Notes: generated by a model not told the origin, from the letters alone. A stretch of DNA of 64,000 bases from Rhopalosiphum padi (GCF_020882245.1 NC_083598.1:4581178-4645177); one strand, 5' to 3'. Numbered from the stretch's first letter, positions 1-13,740 are shown. Made by a program: numbers and translations.

Positions 1-1493
1 TATCCATGTGGCCGTGCACATAGGTATAAACGTATCGATATTTAGATACCTACAGCGGATAGGTACGTATATTGTCGAATTCACTAAAAAAAAAAATATC
101 TCCGCGTTTTTCCTAAACGGTTTCGTTGTGCAACCGAAAGATCATGATCACATACGGCCGTCCGGTTTGCGGTGCAGATAATGCGTATAATATTAATAAT
201 ATAATAGAATAATATGTACGATGTATTATTATCGCGATAATATGTATAATAACACGACGATAGGCTGCTAAGTATATGGCTTAATAATAAAATATAAAAT
301 GTTTCATTGATTAAAAAACAATATTATATAATCGACCGTAACGTGGTGGCCGGTCGAGTCATGTACGAAACAATATTATGTGTGTAGAGGATTCGCCTGA
401 ATGGAAATTAGTCGCGGGACAAGCGTTTAAAAACGAGAAAACTAATTTCACTTGTGCAATTAGCAATAACTTTTGAGACGTGCAATAAACGTCCCGTGAA
501 AGATACGAACGTTACCGTTTCTCGGAAAAGTGATCGACAACGAGTCGAAACCGGCCGTAGTAATACGCGGTACCTAAAAATATATCGTTCTGTTGTAAGG
601 ATTATGACGAGCATTGCACTAGTCAGGTGTTGGTTAACAGCGCTCAAAACCAAATCGATATTTTTTTTATTTTTTTTTGTAAGTTTTAGGTGTCAGGTAC
701 GTTTATTAATTTCATATAATCATATAATATATATATATATGTGTGTGTGTGTGTATTGTGTACATGTATATTATCTCGCCACACCCCACACATGCGTCGT
801 CTTCGTCTTAGAACGTACAACATAGACAATTTGTGTTCGACAGCACCAATTTAGTGTACCTAGTAAGCTTCGATAATGGAGTGAATTGATTTGTTATCAG
901 ATTTAAAGGTCAGAAAACAATATTTCAAGCGTCGGCTTTATTTTTAATCATAAGTGTGTATATTGTATAATATCACAAATTAAAAATGGCATACCTCGCT
1001 TAAGAATTAAAATATTGAAAAAAAAAACAGTATAAATCAACGCTAAAATTCAAATGTCTTAAACAGATGATTGTCTTTAGATTAAAAATACCATATAATA
1101 GTGCTGTCAGTCATTTAAGAGACGGTATAAAACCTGTGTAGACATATTAATTTCCTGCGCAAGTTTTTACACGTTTTTGGTTTAATTTTTAAAATTATTA
1201 TATCTTACCACTTTAATTTCAAAACAACTAAAATTTTGAAATGTCACGAACATATTTACGTGATTGTCTACACGTTCAATACACAAATATATAAATATTA
1301 CCTAAGTTATTTGGTCTTAGACGTTTACTGTGTTAGTTGAATGTTATATATTGTATATATCATAATTATTGTATACTGATGGTCATAGTATAACATAATT
1401 CGTCTGTATCAAAAACTAAATAAACTCGGGTTATCAAAAACCATTCTTATAGCCATCATTCGTCTCCTCGCGCTTGCCTTGTATAACCTATAG
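1..1493. other. Non-coding AT-rich flank
   Basis: No reading frame here looks like a gene. The longest open stretch (454-825) runs into a poly-T and TG/TA tract and has no recognisable domain. Short AT and GT runs occur near 727-753. I see no transposon ends before 1494. Confidence 0.5.
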
Positions 1494-1829
1494 CAGGGGT
1501 GTTCAACTTTAATAGACTTGCGATCGACCTCCGAGATTTTCTAAGTTGTCGCGATCGACCAAAAAAAAAAAAAGGTTGTCAATGTGTGTTACAGTTCTTT
1601 TATTCGATATCTGTGTATAATCTCGTTTTATTTATTGCTTTTTTCTAAATATGATTTTTATATTCCTGGGATATACAAAAATATACAATTTTACAAAAAA
1701 AAAATAATATTTTAATTGTTTTCTGAAAAAAATTCAAAATTTTATGAAAATGGGAAAAGGTGTCGCGATCGACTCAAATTCATCTCGTGATCGACCGGTC
1801 GATCGCGATCGACTGGTTGGCCACCCCTG
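1494..1829. mobile_element. hAT-type MITE, 336 bp, with 8-bp target duplication
   Basis: The left end reads CAGGGGTGTTCAAC and the right end reads GGTTGGCCACCCCTG, whose reverse complement is CAGGGGTGGCCAACC. The element is flanked by the exact 8-bp repeat ACCTATAG (1486-1493 and 1830-1837). CAGGGGTG ends and 8-bp duplications are typical of hAT transposons. The subterminal motif GCGATCGAC recurs several times near both ends. There is no coding capacity, so this is a non-autonomous copy. Confidence 0.85.
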
Positions 1830-1837
1830 ACCTATAG

Positions 1838-3449
1838 TATCAGCTTATCTACCATATATATATATATAACAGAATATTCTGCGACAAGATTTCAGGCTTT
1901 AATTATCACGTCATCGACTATTGCCTTACGCAACACAAAAATACACAGAACGTTCTATTCTGGTAAATAAATATATCGAAATTGATCGAAATTTTTTTCG
2001 GGCGATGTGTGAATTTGCTAAAATTGTTTTACAGTCGTCTTTGTATTATTTCATTTTATTATATCAAACCAAATAATAATCTCGTCGCTTTTGATGACAG
2101 TGTACTACTGCGATTGGCCACTTAAAAGTTGAAACAATAGCCCATCAAACCTAATCTAACCTGTCCTTGGCAATGGGACATTTTATTTATCTGTGCAATA
2201 TACATATTAATATTCTGTGAAAATACAAAATCTATTTTCAATTGGTGTCCTATTATAATATACATTTATATCTATAATCCATACCTGCTGCAAACTGTTA
2301 TCGATACGCGTAGGTAGAAGCGGTTATACACGCATATCGGTTATAATACTTATAATTGTACCGTCGAGAATCAAGATGTGTGTGCGGGGGTGGTATTGAT
2401 TTATCCTCCCGTGATAGATAAATCCATTCATCTTAAAATATATTATATACCATACATATAATCTATTATTTATATTGGCTTGTCAAAATACTATAAACTA
2501 AAAAAAAAGTTGTAAAATAATTGTAACCGTCGCCCACACATTACACATTCGAGTAAAATACAAACAATATTGTTATTGGGTTTGAAAAATATTTTAATAA
2601 AGTATCGTATAATAAAAACAATGTTTTGGTAATAGAGATCGATATAGGAACATTTGAAATAAATATCATGATATTATTATTTCGTTCACCTTCGATTAAC
2701 TTTCTATTTGTTAAACATCTAAAAGCGACTGTCAGCTTTATGCGGTGGGTGTTAGTGAGTATGGCTGGAGTAGAAATCTCTAAAGATAAATGAGTTTGAG
2801 AGACAAAAAAAATATATATTACTAAAATAATAATCTATCGCATTTATAAATAATTGCGTCTTTTTGGTTTGTGTTTAACGTAGAATATCGGCAAAATTTG
2901 GTTAAAAAAGTAAAAACATTTTACAGAGTACGACATGCAGCTAGCACCAAACAAACTTGGCTGCATACGATTTCGATTTTCGAGTGGCTGACACAGAAAT
3001 TCCGTTTTCAAAATAAAAAATAACATTATCGGTTTCGAAATCTTTATAATCCAACAACAATACAATTCTGTGCGGGTCGAATTTCGAGGAAATCACTAAC
3101 GTATTCATATGAATAAGGTAAAAAAAAACTCCGTTCATTAAGAAAAAAAAGGACAATTAGACGATTGTAGAAGAAGACGAAGAAAAAACCGTTTATTTCA
3201 TTATTAAAAGCAGTAGGATAGTTTTCGAAGCAATAACAATAATAATAGGTAATAATAATAAAAAAAATAATAATAAATTCCCCGCCGCCGATAACGGATG
3301 GTTCCCACGCGGGTGTTTGTGTAAATACTAAAAAGCGTTTTTTTCAGCAATTATCCGACACTTTGACAGACTTTTGAGCTGTAATAATACATTACTTTAT
3401 ATTGTATTACTATCGACGCACATGAAATCCATTCCATCGTATACATACA

Positions 3450-3484
<35 letters not shown>

Positions 3485-6400
3485 ATGTGTGTAATAAGTA
3501 AACGTAGGTACATCATTTATTGATTAACCTTACTCACTACTACAATATTATGTACGATTTACAGAGATAACAAATGTAAATCTGTTATTCTTATAGTTCA
3601 AAGTACCATATCCGTTTCGTCTTATCATAACGTTCCAAAATGTAGAACTAAATATATACGGTGATACTTACCGTATGTATTTATTAATCAGACTATTTAC
3701 ACCGACTGTGAATTTTTTTTTACTTGTAATAAAGTATAAACAACAACAAAGAAGAAATTTAAAATTATTATTGTTATTATTGTTGTTGAGTCGATTATTA
3801 AATAAAATATTATGTAAAATAGTATATTTAACATACAAGCATCATACAGCAATCATAACATATACACAGAGAAATAGGTATGAGACTGAAATTATTTTTA
3901 TTGATCATTTATTTTAACGACATTCTGACGACGCACAACACTTTGTAACTATTTATTAATTACTAATAAGTTATATTGCTAAATAGTAAAACTGTTAGGT
4001 ATCTAAAAAATATTGTTGCATTTTATCTACACCACTCTACGATCTTATAATATTATGGTAGCGGTAGCCTGGTAAATTATCAATATACCTTAGTAGTCCA
4101 TATGTGTGTGATAGGTATGTTTCAAACGGTTAAAAATCAATTTATGTGAGATTTTAGTTTTTACCACTCACATATACATATATATATATATATGTATATA
4201 TTATGCAATAACTGGTAGTTTAATAAATGAATAATAATAGGCGTTGTTAACCAAGTCGTTTTTCCCGTATTAAAAATCATAATCGACGGCGATTTAAATA
4301 TAATAAAAAAACACTCGTATTATAAAGTACAAAAAACGATAAATAAGACTTAAAAACTATATTATATAGTATTGCGTTCTAAGTTTTAGTCCGTTTCAAA
4401 ACCAATTATGTGAAAAACTGTGTTGCACTGGGGTAAACGGTTTCAAATTAACACAGACGTCACGCAATATAATACTAATATAATAAAATGACAAAATTAA
4501 ATAGGTAATGTTCAACACACGCATCGTTTAATAGGTATACACACCTACGTGTAAGTGTAATACTGTTACGCGCCGTCTCGAGCAATATAGTAATTATATT
4601 ATCTCTGGTGACAATAATAATAATAATAATAAGTATTCATTCAAAACCCAATTTTATTTTCGCACGTTTAATGCTCAACAATAATAACAATATTATGTAA
4701 CTCGAGCCGCGAGGGCGTAATCGTTTGTGTTGGAGTGCATTTTTTTTCTCCGCCGACCGAACTCGGTGTAACGTGTTATTATGATTTGATTTTTTGATTT
4801 TGATTCACACTAACAATTTAATTATATTGCGCGGTAATTGTATGTCCATTATAAAAAAAATATAATATTATTACTTACGATGTAAATACGCGTTGTACAA
4901 CGACTATAATATTATTATTATACATAGCCACAACTCGCAATTGCATAGCGCACTCTAGCGAACAAATGTTGGAAGTTGCTACGTAAAAAATATCAAAATG
5001 TAGATAGTACTCCACTCTCTGATCTTAAATAGTATTATAATAATATCGTGATAATAATAATTATTATTTTTGTTATTAGTAAATTAATGTAAATCATTTT
5101 TTTTTACACTTCGGCTTTGAACCGTTATTCCAATAAAAACGGCACGACCTTTATCTGTGAAAAAATGATGAATAGTAATTTCACATATCAATATATTACA
5201 TATACCTATAGTACAGTACACTATCGTATATGTAAAATAGTTAACATTAAACTTGAAAATCATAACGATTAATTAAAATAATATATTCACCGGATATATC
5301 ACCCATGACCTTTATTTCGATATCACGTATAGTAGGTATCTAAATAGTAATATAGTATTATATATTATTACTTTTTTTTTTTTTATATTATATAATATAT
5401 GATCTAAAAAATATAACAAACAATCTATTCGATTTGCATTTTTGATATCAAAGTTATTTATAGAATGTGTTTCAGGCTAAAATAAAATATTTAAATAAAT
5501 AAAATTGGTAAATATTAAATTTACAATTAAATAGATTTTTAGGATTTTTTCATTGCTTGTATAGTTAAATTTTATGAATCATATAAAATGTTAATATAAA
5601 CCTTTAAAATACATAAGCTGTGTAGTGTCAATGGGTTGTAGTAACAATAATAATATTACACAGAGTGAAGTATTAGATAAACTGGCATAATATACAATTT
5701 TAAATTTATGTTTATCAATTGATCTATAATCCTTAAATAGTTAAATATTATATTTTATGCACGTTAAAAATCAGCCTCATCTATTTTAATGATAATATAA
5801 TATTTGACGGCCACTGTTGTAATGCTACTGCAAATGCTGACAATCATCAGTAAATGATAACACTCATAACCTAAATAAATGTACGAATGTTGGCGAATTA
5901 AAAAAATGTGGACATTAATTATGTAATATTAAAATGTAAATAAAAAATTTTGCGAGAAAAACAGGTTTGGTTTTAACTTTGAACATGGTTGATATACGTA
6001 TTTATTTAACAAAATATATTGATAATACACGAATAGTTATGTGTTTAATTGAACGATTAAATTTTATCTTATTATTAAAATCTTCAATTAAATTCATAAT
6101 ATGTATTCATTTGTAAAAAAAATATATTATTAAAAAGAAAAAAACGAAAATGGTAAAATAAATAAGTTTTAGTATTAGTATTATAAGTAACTTTATTTAT
6201 TAGAATAAGATAATAATGTTTTGAATCGCATAAAATTTCGATAGTTTTACGATGCACTTCGTTTTGCCATTTGCAGAGTATACCCGAGTATACTCTACCG
6301 CTCCCCCCCCCGACCATATTTTTAATTAGAATAATATGCAATTATGAACTTAATATAATATATAAATGAGAATATTAAATTATTCATCAACATTTTAAAC

Positions 6401-6486
6401 GACATGTCAAGACATTAGACAGTCCTATGGTATTGGTGTTTTAACCATAGTTGGGTGGCGGGTATGATACAGTAATGATTATAATA
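1838..6486. other. Intergenic region with no supported gene
   Basis: The sequence is AT-rich with short open frames of fewer than 90 codons and no family resemblance. A short frame at 2941-3156 on the - strand was considered but has no splice or domain support. It holds simple repeats such as the GT run at 3452-3482 and AT runs near 4176-4196. The right limit is where similarity to 16981 begins. Confidence 0.5.
3452..3482. repeat. (GT)n microsatellite
   Basis: An uninterrupted GT run of about 15 units is followed by a short degenerate GT tail. Confidence 0.95.
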
Positions 6487-7112
6487 TTAATATGACGGAT
6501 GGTACTATCAATTATTATAATTCGAAATTAAAATTAAAATGACTGATGTATATCATAAAAATTTACTACCACATAAAAATTTAAGATACCAGAATTTATT
6601 CTGCACAATGTTTGAGGACAGTATGTTGTATGTCAAACGTTATATTATTGCATTTCATCAAAACGTAAACATGTTAGAACGGCGGATTGGATAGGCAATA
6701 TAGAGGCAATCTTGTGTAGAATTCATAAGATGTATACACACATATTTTATTGTAAAATACAAGTAGAGCCGATGTAGTTGCAGGATTACTCAACTAATAA
6801 TTACCCGAAGATAAATAATATATACCCAAAGTTAAAAATATAAATTACAATAAGATATATGCAGTCGATGCATCTATAATACTTCATTGCATTTTTCAAT
6901 ATACTATAAATGTATTATTTTTGTTAACTATTAACACAATTACAGTAACTATTACTAGTTTGTAACAAACATTAAATCAAACTCTATATTACTAATGATT
7001 AAAATGCCCAATACATACTTTTTGACGTTTGTTTTCTTTGTTGTAAAAAAAAAAAAAATGGTTTAGTTACTATTTCATTATTATATTGTTCCCTATTGTT
7101 CACGGTAAAAAA
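6487..7112. repeat. Upstream part of tandem unit A, duplicated at 16981-17626
   Basis: This block aligns nearly gap-free in the same orientation with 16981-17626. Shared stretches include TTCGAAATTAAAATTAAAAT, GGCAATATAGAGGCAATCTT and TAATTACCCGAAGATAAATA. It lies about 1.5 kb before the Gr A start, while its partner lies about 3.4 kb before Gr B. It therefore marks the left part of the segmental duplication. No coding frame is conserved between the two copies. Confidence 0.85.
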
Positions 7113-8377
7113 GCTAATTCGTTTATTTCTAAGACTATTTAATTTGATTTAATTTTTGTTCAAATTACTAAAATAAAATACAAACATCATTAATAATACA
7201 GGTGATTAAGTAATAAATTATTCACAGCGTGCTGTATACTTCTGTAGTATTGAACAGTAGCGTTATTTTTTTTTTTTTGGGGGTGGAGGGATAATAGGGT
7301 GGTGTCGTGTGATAGCTCCCTTTACATCTAAAATAGCCACAGCGACTAGCCCGACAAAATTAAGTCTGAGTAATACGTTAAAAAATACGAATAAGGCATT
7401 AATGTACATATTTTATAAAATATTTGATTCGTTTAATTAGTTTAAGTGTATTTTTATATTTATTATGTATTATAATATTCAGTTGTAAACGGCAGGCTTA
7501 GTGAGATTTCTGTTTTTAAAGTAAAAAAACGTAAAGTTGGAGTTTATCAGTCATAACACTTATGTTTTTGGAATATATTTTTAACAATGTTGGAGTTTTA
7601 AGTCAAACGTAATAGGTGCCGATTATCGTCACGCATTATGAAGTTAACGTTAGTACGACGTGTTGTGTAAGCAACAATTTAGGGACAATCGTTTTAAGAA
7701 TTCAAAGAAGTATATTGAATATTATACAGCGTTGATGGAGGCAAATAATCTATAAAAGTAAAAAATAATTATTTTATTATGATAAAAAATGTATTGTAGA
7801 ATGTTTCAAAATTGTTGTAAGTGATTATTTTATGTACCATACGTATACAGTGGTTATACAATTACAAAGGTCGAGTATTGCTTACGTATTTCAGGTGTGA
7901 TCGAAATTTATACTATTTATTTTGTATTTGGATATATTATGTTTTTAAATTAATAATATGCTGATTATAACTAAAATCGAGTTATATTACGAAAGACGAT
8001 TTGAGTGGAGATAAATAAATTAAACATCTGAAGGTTCTGAGTATTATTGTTGAGTGTTGAGTGACTTTTATATTCATGTTTTTTCATGTTATTACTACAT
8101 TACGCCCATATGATTATTATAAACTTCAATACAGATTGTATATTATATTCAAATAAATGCTAAAAAAGAAACATCTGAAGTTAGACTAATCTATCAAAAA
8201 TCGGCTTGATTAATTTAATAAATCGACAAAATATAAATGGATCTTTAATGAATTTAAATTTTTAATAATCAACGAAAACTTATCGCTATATAGAATTAAT
8301 AATTCAAATGTTCACGCATAAACAACTTGACTATTCAAAATTATGATTTTGAACGATTCGGCCAAATAAAATATGCA
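7113..8377. other. Unit A spacer, no gene seen
   Basis: AT-rich spacer between the duplicated block and the conserved Gr 5' flank. It contains a poly-T tract followed by a G-rich stretch at about 7266-7310, which may be the edge of an old insertion. No reading frame is supported. Confidence 0.4.
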
Positions 8378-8646
8378 TTTTTTTAATAATCTAGTATTCT
8401 AGTTGAATTGGTAACGAATTCTGCTAAGCGTGTTTTATGCATATTTTTTAATTAACAGGAATCGTGGAAACCACAAATCAAATAATAATATGTCAAACAA
8501 GTAACAATTATTCTGTCATTTAACTTTGAGTTATTGTTTTACCATACCGATGGATATTATTTTCCATGCCCGAGCAACCGTTATGGTACCTTAACACATG
8601 TTCGCATCACAAACATTAGAACGAAAAACGTCATCGTACTGTGAAC
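8378..8646 (+). promoter_or_regulatory. Conserved 5' flank of Gr copy A
   Basis: About 270 bp before the start codon is conserved with 20751-21005 and 26140-26396. The best conserved core is ACAATTATTCTGTCATTTAA (8504 onward), then a GAGTTATT element, then ACGAAAAA.GTCATCGTACT just before the ATG. No convincing TATA box is seen. The retained similarity suggests promoter and 5' UTR, although common descent of the tandem unit alone could also explain it. Confidence 0.6.
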
Positions 8647-8934
8647 ATGACAACATCTTTTATAGTGGGCTTAAGGTCAATTTTAGTGTTATCGAAAACG
8701 TTTGGAATCATAAGCATAACGTATACATTTGAATCCGGATTACTGATCAAAACATCGAGTATTATGGTTTACAACTGCCTAGAAATAACGCGAATGATCG
8801 TATTGATATGGTTTACGTACATTTTCCACTTAAATAATACGTTTTTACTCCGAGACTTGGTGTTGCTCAATTTTTGGTCTTCAGTTGTCATGGCGAGAGT
8901 TAACGAACTTTGTATCATCAAGTATTATCATACA

Positions 8935-8966
<32 letters not shown>

Positions 8967-11900
8967 GATATGTTACAAATAAGACGTTCATAGCTATTAA
9001 TTATTGCTATATACATACCTATTATTCTATGGGTAAGTTAAATTGTACTGTTTAAATTTTTATAAAACAAAAATCATAGTAATTTAATAGTATTAAACCG
9101 TACGTATAAAAATTAAAAATATATAAAATTAATCATTTAAAAATGACCAATAATTATGATATATTATAATAAATATGAAATCAATTGGTAGGTACAATCT
9201 TATATACGAACGTGTTTTAAAGTATTTTGGAGTGGTGCGAGTTCTTTTAACTAAAATAGTGAACTATGCAGCTATGCAGAGCATTTTTCAGTAACTTGAG
9301 TGGTAATACATTTTAATATTTTGGAGGATTTAGTGTAAATTTTCATTTCGTATCACCCATGCAAATAATTTGCTGATATTCTTAGTACTTTATTTTGAAC
9401 GGAAATATAATAATCATGATTTAACAATACGTCGTGTTAAACTTATTTAAATCACCTATTTGAAAATCATAATATACCGTATGACTTACTCATCACACCA
9501 TCGTTTACAAAACGAATAATATTTTAAACGTACAGTGTGATACATTATAAAATTGTTATATCACGAAATTGAGTGTACTATTTTTATGATAGGCTAACAT
9601 ATCATAATTATATACCAGATTAAATAGGTCGAGTTTTCGTATGCATGTTATAATATGCGTTGTATGGTCAATTTGAATAAAAAATCTTTTATCAGTGATG
9701 AAAGGAATGATTCACATTGACAACGGAGCACAAAACGTGTGTTTTTCGCGTGTGCCATCAGAGAAAATGGACGAATTAGGGTCTTTGCCGCCAAAGATAA
9801 AGTTAGTTCCTTGGAAACGCAGAGGTATTTTATGAAGTCGTCAGCCACTCTCTGGTCGTCGCCATGGACATGTCGTCTATTTCACCAGTGCACGAGCACC
9901 AGTCACATAAACTACACCTCTCAACACCGGATATTGCGAGTGACAACTTCACCTCTTTAAAATAATGTCGCGTTTATTTGGATTCACGTGTTTAGCAAGT
10001 GCACTTAACTATATTATTTAATAACTTAATACTATAGCTGCGAATCAGGTAAGGTGCATGATTAGGTTTAATATAATTTATTTTATTATTATAATTTATT
10101 TATAAATTCTATACACGGCGTACTTGATCATATTCTCGAATACACGACCCAACAGCCTTCCAAACATCAGGAAGAAGGTATTTACGTAAATTTGATATTA
10201 ATACTTGGTAGGTGGTTTTATTCTCCAGCACAGGAAAAGTTGGAAATGATTCCCAGACCCGGGCCCATTACCAAGGCTGAGACCTACTTTTAACCTTTTT
10301 ATATTTTAGTATTTATTTTCTTTCTACTGTTACGTTATTAGAATTTTATTAACTGTCTTAGAATGATCAACGGAATAATCGAATTCGATAGAAAAGTCGA
10401 TGGACTTCCACTGACGGTAATGGGAGAACTAACTTGTCCGACGACGAAATACAATTGGAATACATTTTTGGCCGCGATTTTCATGTTGTACATCAGCATC
10501 CAAATATGTTCATTGTGGCTGTGGCCGCCGGCAAAATATGACCTCAGCACCGTCGTTAAATATTTTTTTGAGATGCCGTGCATCATGGAGTTCGTGATCT
10601 TTGCCACGTCGTACTTTTATCTCCACAATTTGGGATCTAGATTCGACACGTTGAATAGTCTCTGTAAGCGGTTACCCGACGGACTCGTAACCAATGCCGA
10701 CACACCGACACAATCCGAAATCGCCAAGTTCATAGAAAATATACGGTTGTTACACGCCGAACTGTGTGAATTGTTGCGTACGTTTAGTTCGGGCTACGGC
10801 GTGGTGTTGTTGTTTTACTTTGTGTCCAATTGTTTGGATCTCTTGCGGTATTTATACTATTTGTTACACATGTCCAGATATTTATCGTCCAAAAATAGTG
10901 TTTACTTTAGCACTTTAAACATCTTATTGACCGTTGTGATTTGTTTACAAAACGTCATCTTCGTTATGATTTTACTAATGATTGTATCTTGGATAAATAA
11001 AAAGGTAATATAATAAAATCAAAAATATAATAATATTTTCCTGTCTTTTTTTTTATTTTCAGAAAATGGAAATAGTTTCATTTATAAGATTAATACATAT
11101 TTCAAAACTACCACTTGTTACTAAGTTGCAAGTAATTATAATTGTTGTCCAGTTGATAACAATGAAAATAATATACTCACCTTAATAATAATTGTTTTAA
11201 AATTACCCACATGAACTCTTTGTTTTAAATGTAACTTATTTATAAATATTTCTTCTAGATCAAAATGTTCATGAATCAATTATCAGCTTATGAAAGTGAT
11301 CAAATTACAGCTTATGGTATTTTTCCTATGGATTTGCGATTTTTATTATCAGTAAGTGCCTATAAATTTTGTATTAGCATTTGAGGTTCTGCCTTAATGT
11401 AGAGTAACATATGTAGTAATAATCTTATTGAAAGATATGTTTATGTATATACTTCTTGAACTAGATCTTCTAATAAATAAACAAATATAGTGGTTTTAAA
11501 ATAGAGTATTACAGTGGTCGCCGCTTATTGTAATCACGGTTAATGTTATCAATCGTTTATTGTTATCTAAAACTATAAGTACGGGTCGGATGTACACGTA
11601 TATGCGTAAATTATGTCGGTTATTATAATCAATACGCCTCATAATGTTATCAGTTTGAGGTCATAAAGTCAACATTATGCACGAGAGATTGTTTTAAACA
11701 TGGAGGTTTTGCAGAAAATATCGAGTAGGAGGAAGAAGAAGAATATGAAGAAATAGACTTAGATTTTAAAAATTGGTTCAAAATGGTTCAAAATGAAAAT
11801 ATACCTTCACTCCTTCACATCAAATTTTACCGAAGAAGTTATTTTACATGCTATATTAGAGACATATAAACTTGAAGAAATTGAGCTTTAGCCACAAACG

Positions 11901-13439
11901 TATACCTACTGAAAAACATACACGTTCATTTGGAATGAGAGAGCCCCTACGAGTATTACAAAGAGAAATGCAACATCACTTGTCAAATTTTGAATTACAT
12001 TATAAATATGAACATTTTATTAATAATCATTTAACGATACGAAAAAAATAAACATTACTACATTTTTTTAACAATTTTAAATTTTGTATATCTACCCACA
12101 AACTTTAAAATTTAAATAGCAATAAATTATAATTATTTATAAATAATAATTTTTGTTAATAACTATGTGTGTATTAAATTTGATACAACATTACATATTT
12201 ATTTTTTTTTTATTTTTTTTTTTCAACTTTCGTTTAGTGTTATTAATCGGATTATATCATCAATTATGTCCCTTACCAAAGTGATTACATTAAGCGGCGA
12301 CCACTGTATTTGAATAAGTACCAGTTATATCATTGGTTAATGATGTTTTAAATTAATTTTTTTAAAACACCCTCAGAAACTATTTGAAAATCCAAACAAG
12401 TATAATATCTTTAAAATACAAATGCTAACAAAATCTAATCGGAAAATAGTGTGATACAGAGTGTCTCGTGAAGATTTAGCCATTGTAAATTATCTTGAAA
12501 TAATTGAGATATAATAACTCTGGGTTTTTAATAAGATACACAGGGACAAGAACTACAAATGTTTTATTATTTATTCATTTTAGTTTTGGTAAAAAAGTTA
12601 AAAAATATATTTTTTTATCTCATTATTTTCTAAAATTAAAGATAGCCATTTTGTAGAGTTCGTTTTTCTGAAAATATTGACTTTTTAACATTTTAATTTC
12701 ATTAATCTCCCGATTTTTAATATTTTCTTTTAGTTTTGTAAAAAACTGTGAATTATTTAATACGTTAGTACTATCATTGTGTCGAACATGTGGCCCGCGC
12801 GCTAGTTCGGCTGGCGAACGGTTTCAGTTTGAAACTAGAAAAAACATTTAAAATCAGGAGATTAATGAAATTCAAATGTTGAAACGTCAATATTTTCAGA
12901 AAAATGAACCCTAAAACATCGCCATCTTCAATTTTTTGAAAATCATTAAGTAAAAAATGTGAACTTTAATTTTTTTTACCTAAACATAAAAATAAATTTT
13001 AACATGAAATATTTGTAGATTTTGTCCCTGCAAATCTAAGCCCAGAATTATGAATATCTTCATTATTTCAGGATATATTGTAATGTGTAAATCCTCCCTG
13101 GACATTCTGTTTTATTACAGTGTTCATCGATTGGTAAACTAGTCAAAAACAAGACACATTATTCTAAATGTAATTTATTATTATTTTATAACTGTATGTA
13201 TACAATATTATGTAACGGATCAAATCAGGCACAAATAATACATAATATTATGTTTTAAGTTAACAATTTACGTAAGAAAGGTCTATACAATTTATATAAT
13301 TTTGTTATTGCAGTTCCTCTTATTACTCACGACAACTTTGGCCACATCGCTACAAATGAAAGAACATCCATATTTGATTAAATTTAACAACGCGTACCAT
13401 TCATATTTAAAGTTCGAGTACTCAAATTTGCACGAATAA
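8647..13439 (+). CDS. Gustatory receptor, tandem copy A (five exons, 401 aa)
   Basis: Exons are 8647-8921, 10362-11004, 11063-11131, 11259-11351 and 13314-13439, all with GT-AG borders. The lengths sum to 402 codons including TAA. The product is a predicted seven-helix chemoreceptor (insect Gr, 7tm_7 family). Hydrophobic segments begin near residues 5, 48, 125, 170, 235 and 275, and the last lies in exon 5. The C-terminal helix reads TTLATSLQM, a degenerate form of the Gr signature TYhhhhhQF with T for Y and M for F. The last three introns are phase 0 near the C-terminus, as in many insect Gr genes. ATG 8647 is chosen because it is conserved in all three copies. Introns 1 and 4 are swollen by insertions. 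A polyadenylation signal AATAAA lies at 13735. The ligand is unknown. Confidence 0.82.
9712..9962. other. Unidentified higher-GC insert in Gr A intron 1
   Basis: This segment is less AT-rich than its surroundings and is absent from intron 1 of copies B and C. It is open over about 65-70 codons on both strands (9739-9960 +, 9648-9848 -). I do not recognise either translation. Exons 1 and 2 of the receptor join in phase without it, so it is not needed for the Gr. It may be a retroposed transcript fragment or the edge of a transposon. Confidence 0.35.
11512..12306. mobile_element. TA-flanked DNA transposon with 27-bp inverted ends (pogo/Tigger-like)
   Basis: The ends are CAGTGGTCGCCGCTTATTGT on the left and, reverse-complemented, CAGTGGTCGCCGCTTAATGT on the right, continuing to about 27 bp. 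The element sits between TA dinucleotides (11510-11511 and 12307-12308). Copies B and C lack it at the equivalent place in intron 4. Ends starting CAGT with TA duplication fit the Tc1/pogo group. The interior (about 11700-12000) has short frame pieces and an acidic, E-rich stretch that may be a decayed transposase tail. It interrupts Gr A intron 4, not an exon. Confidence 0.75.
12456..13110. mobile_element. Foldback element, 655 bp, almost entirely one hairpin
   Basis: The left arm (12456 to about 12725) and right arm (about 12830-13110) are inverted copies along nearly their whole length, at roughly 75-80 percent by eye. The ends are ACAGAGTGTC and GACATTCTGT. Matching inner pieces include CTGAAAATATTGAC against GTCAATATTTTCAG and TTTCATTAATCTCC against GGAGATTAATGAAA. 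The loop (about 12726-12829) is GC-richer. It lies in Gr A intron 4 and is absent from B and C. I could not fix a target duplication and do not assign a superfamily. Confidence 0.75.
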
Positions 13440-13734
13440 GTATATAACGTCTCACTTAATCACGTATATTATTTAATTTATTACAGTTTAATGTTTATAC
13501 TGTTTACAGCATCAAATTATTCTTACCCGGATATTTTAATTATTATATTTGTTTACACGTATATATTTGATTATACGTACTTGTGTTTGAAATTTTGCTT
13601 TCGACAGGTATCTTAACGTATTGGATTATATTACGTCATGTCATATCATACAGATTAATTTATTATTGTGAGTTATACTTTAAGGCTTAAGCACCTACGT
13701 AAGTGTGTTTTTAGTATTATATAATTTTTTTGTA

Positions 13735-13740
13735 AATAAA
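13735..13740 (+). promoter_or_regulatory. Polyadenylation signal of Gr A
   Basis: Canonical AATAAA, 296 bp past the stop codon. The aligned sequence in B (GTAAAGAAA) and C (GTAAAGGAA) lacks a canonical hexamer. Confidence 0.45.

Noticed and set aside
454..825. 123-codon + strand frame near the left edge
   Set aside because: Contains poly-T and TG/TA simple-sequence translation, no domain and no splice support.
9739..9960. Extra Gr exon in intron 1 of copy A
   Set aside because: Exons 1 and 2 join in phase in all three copies without it, and B and C lack the segment.
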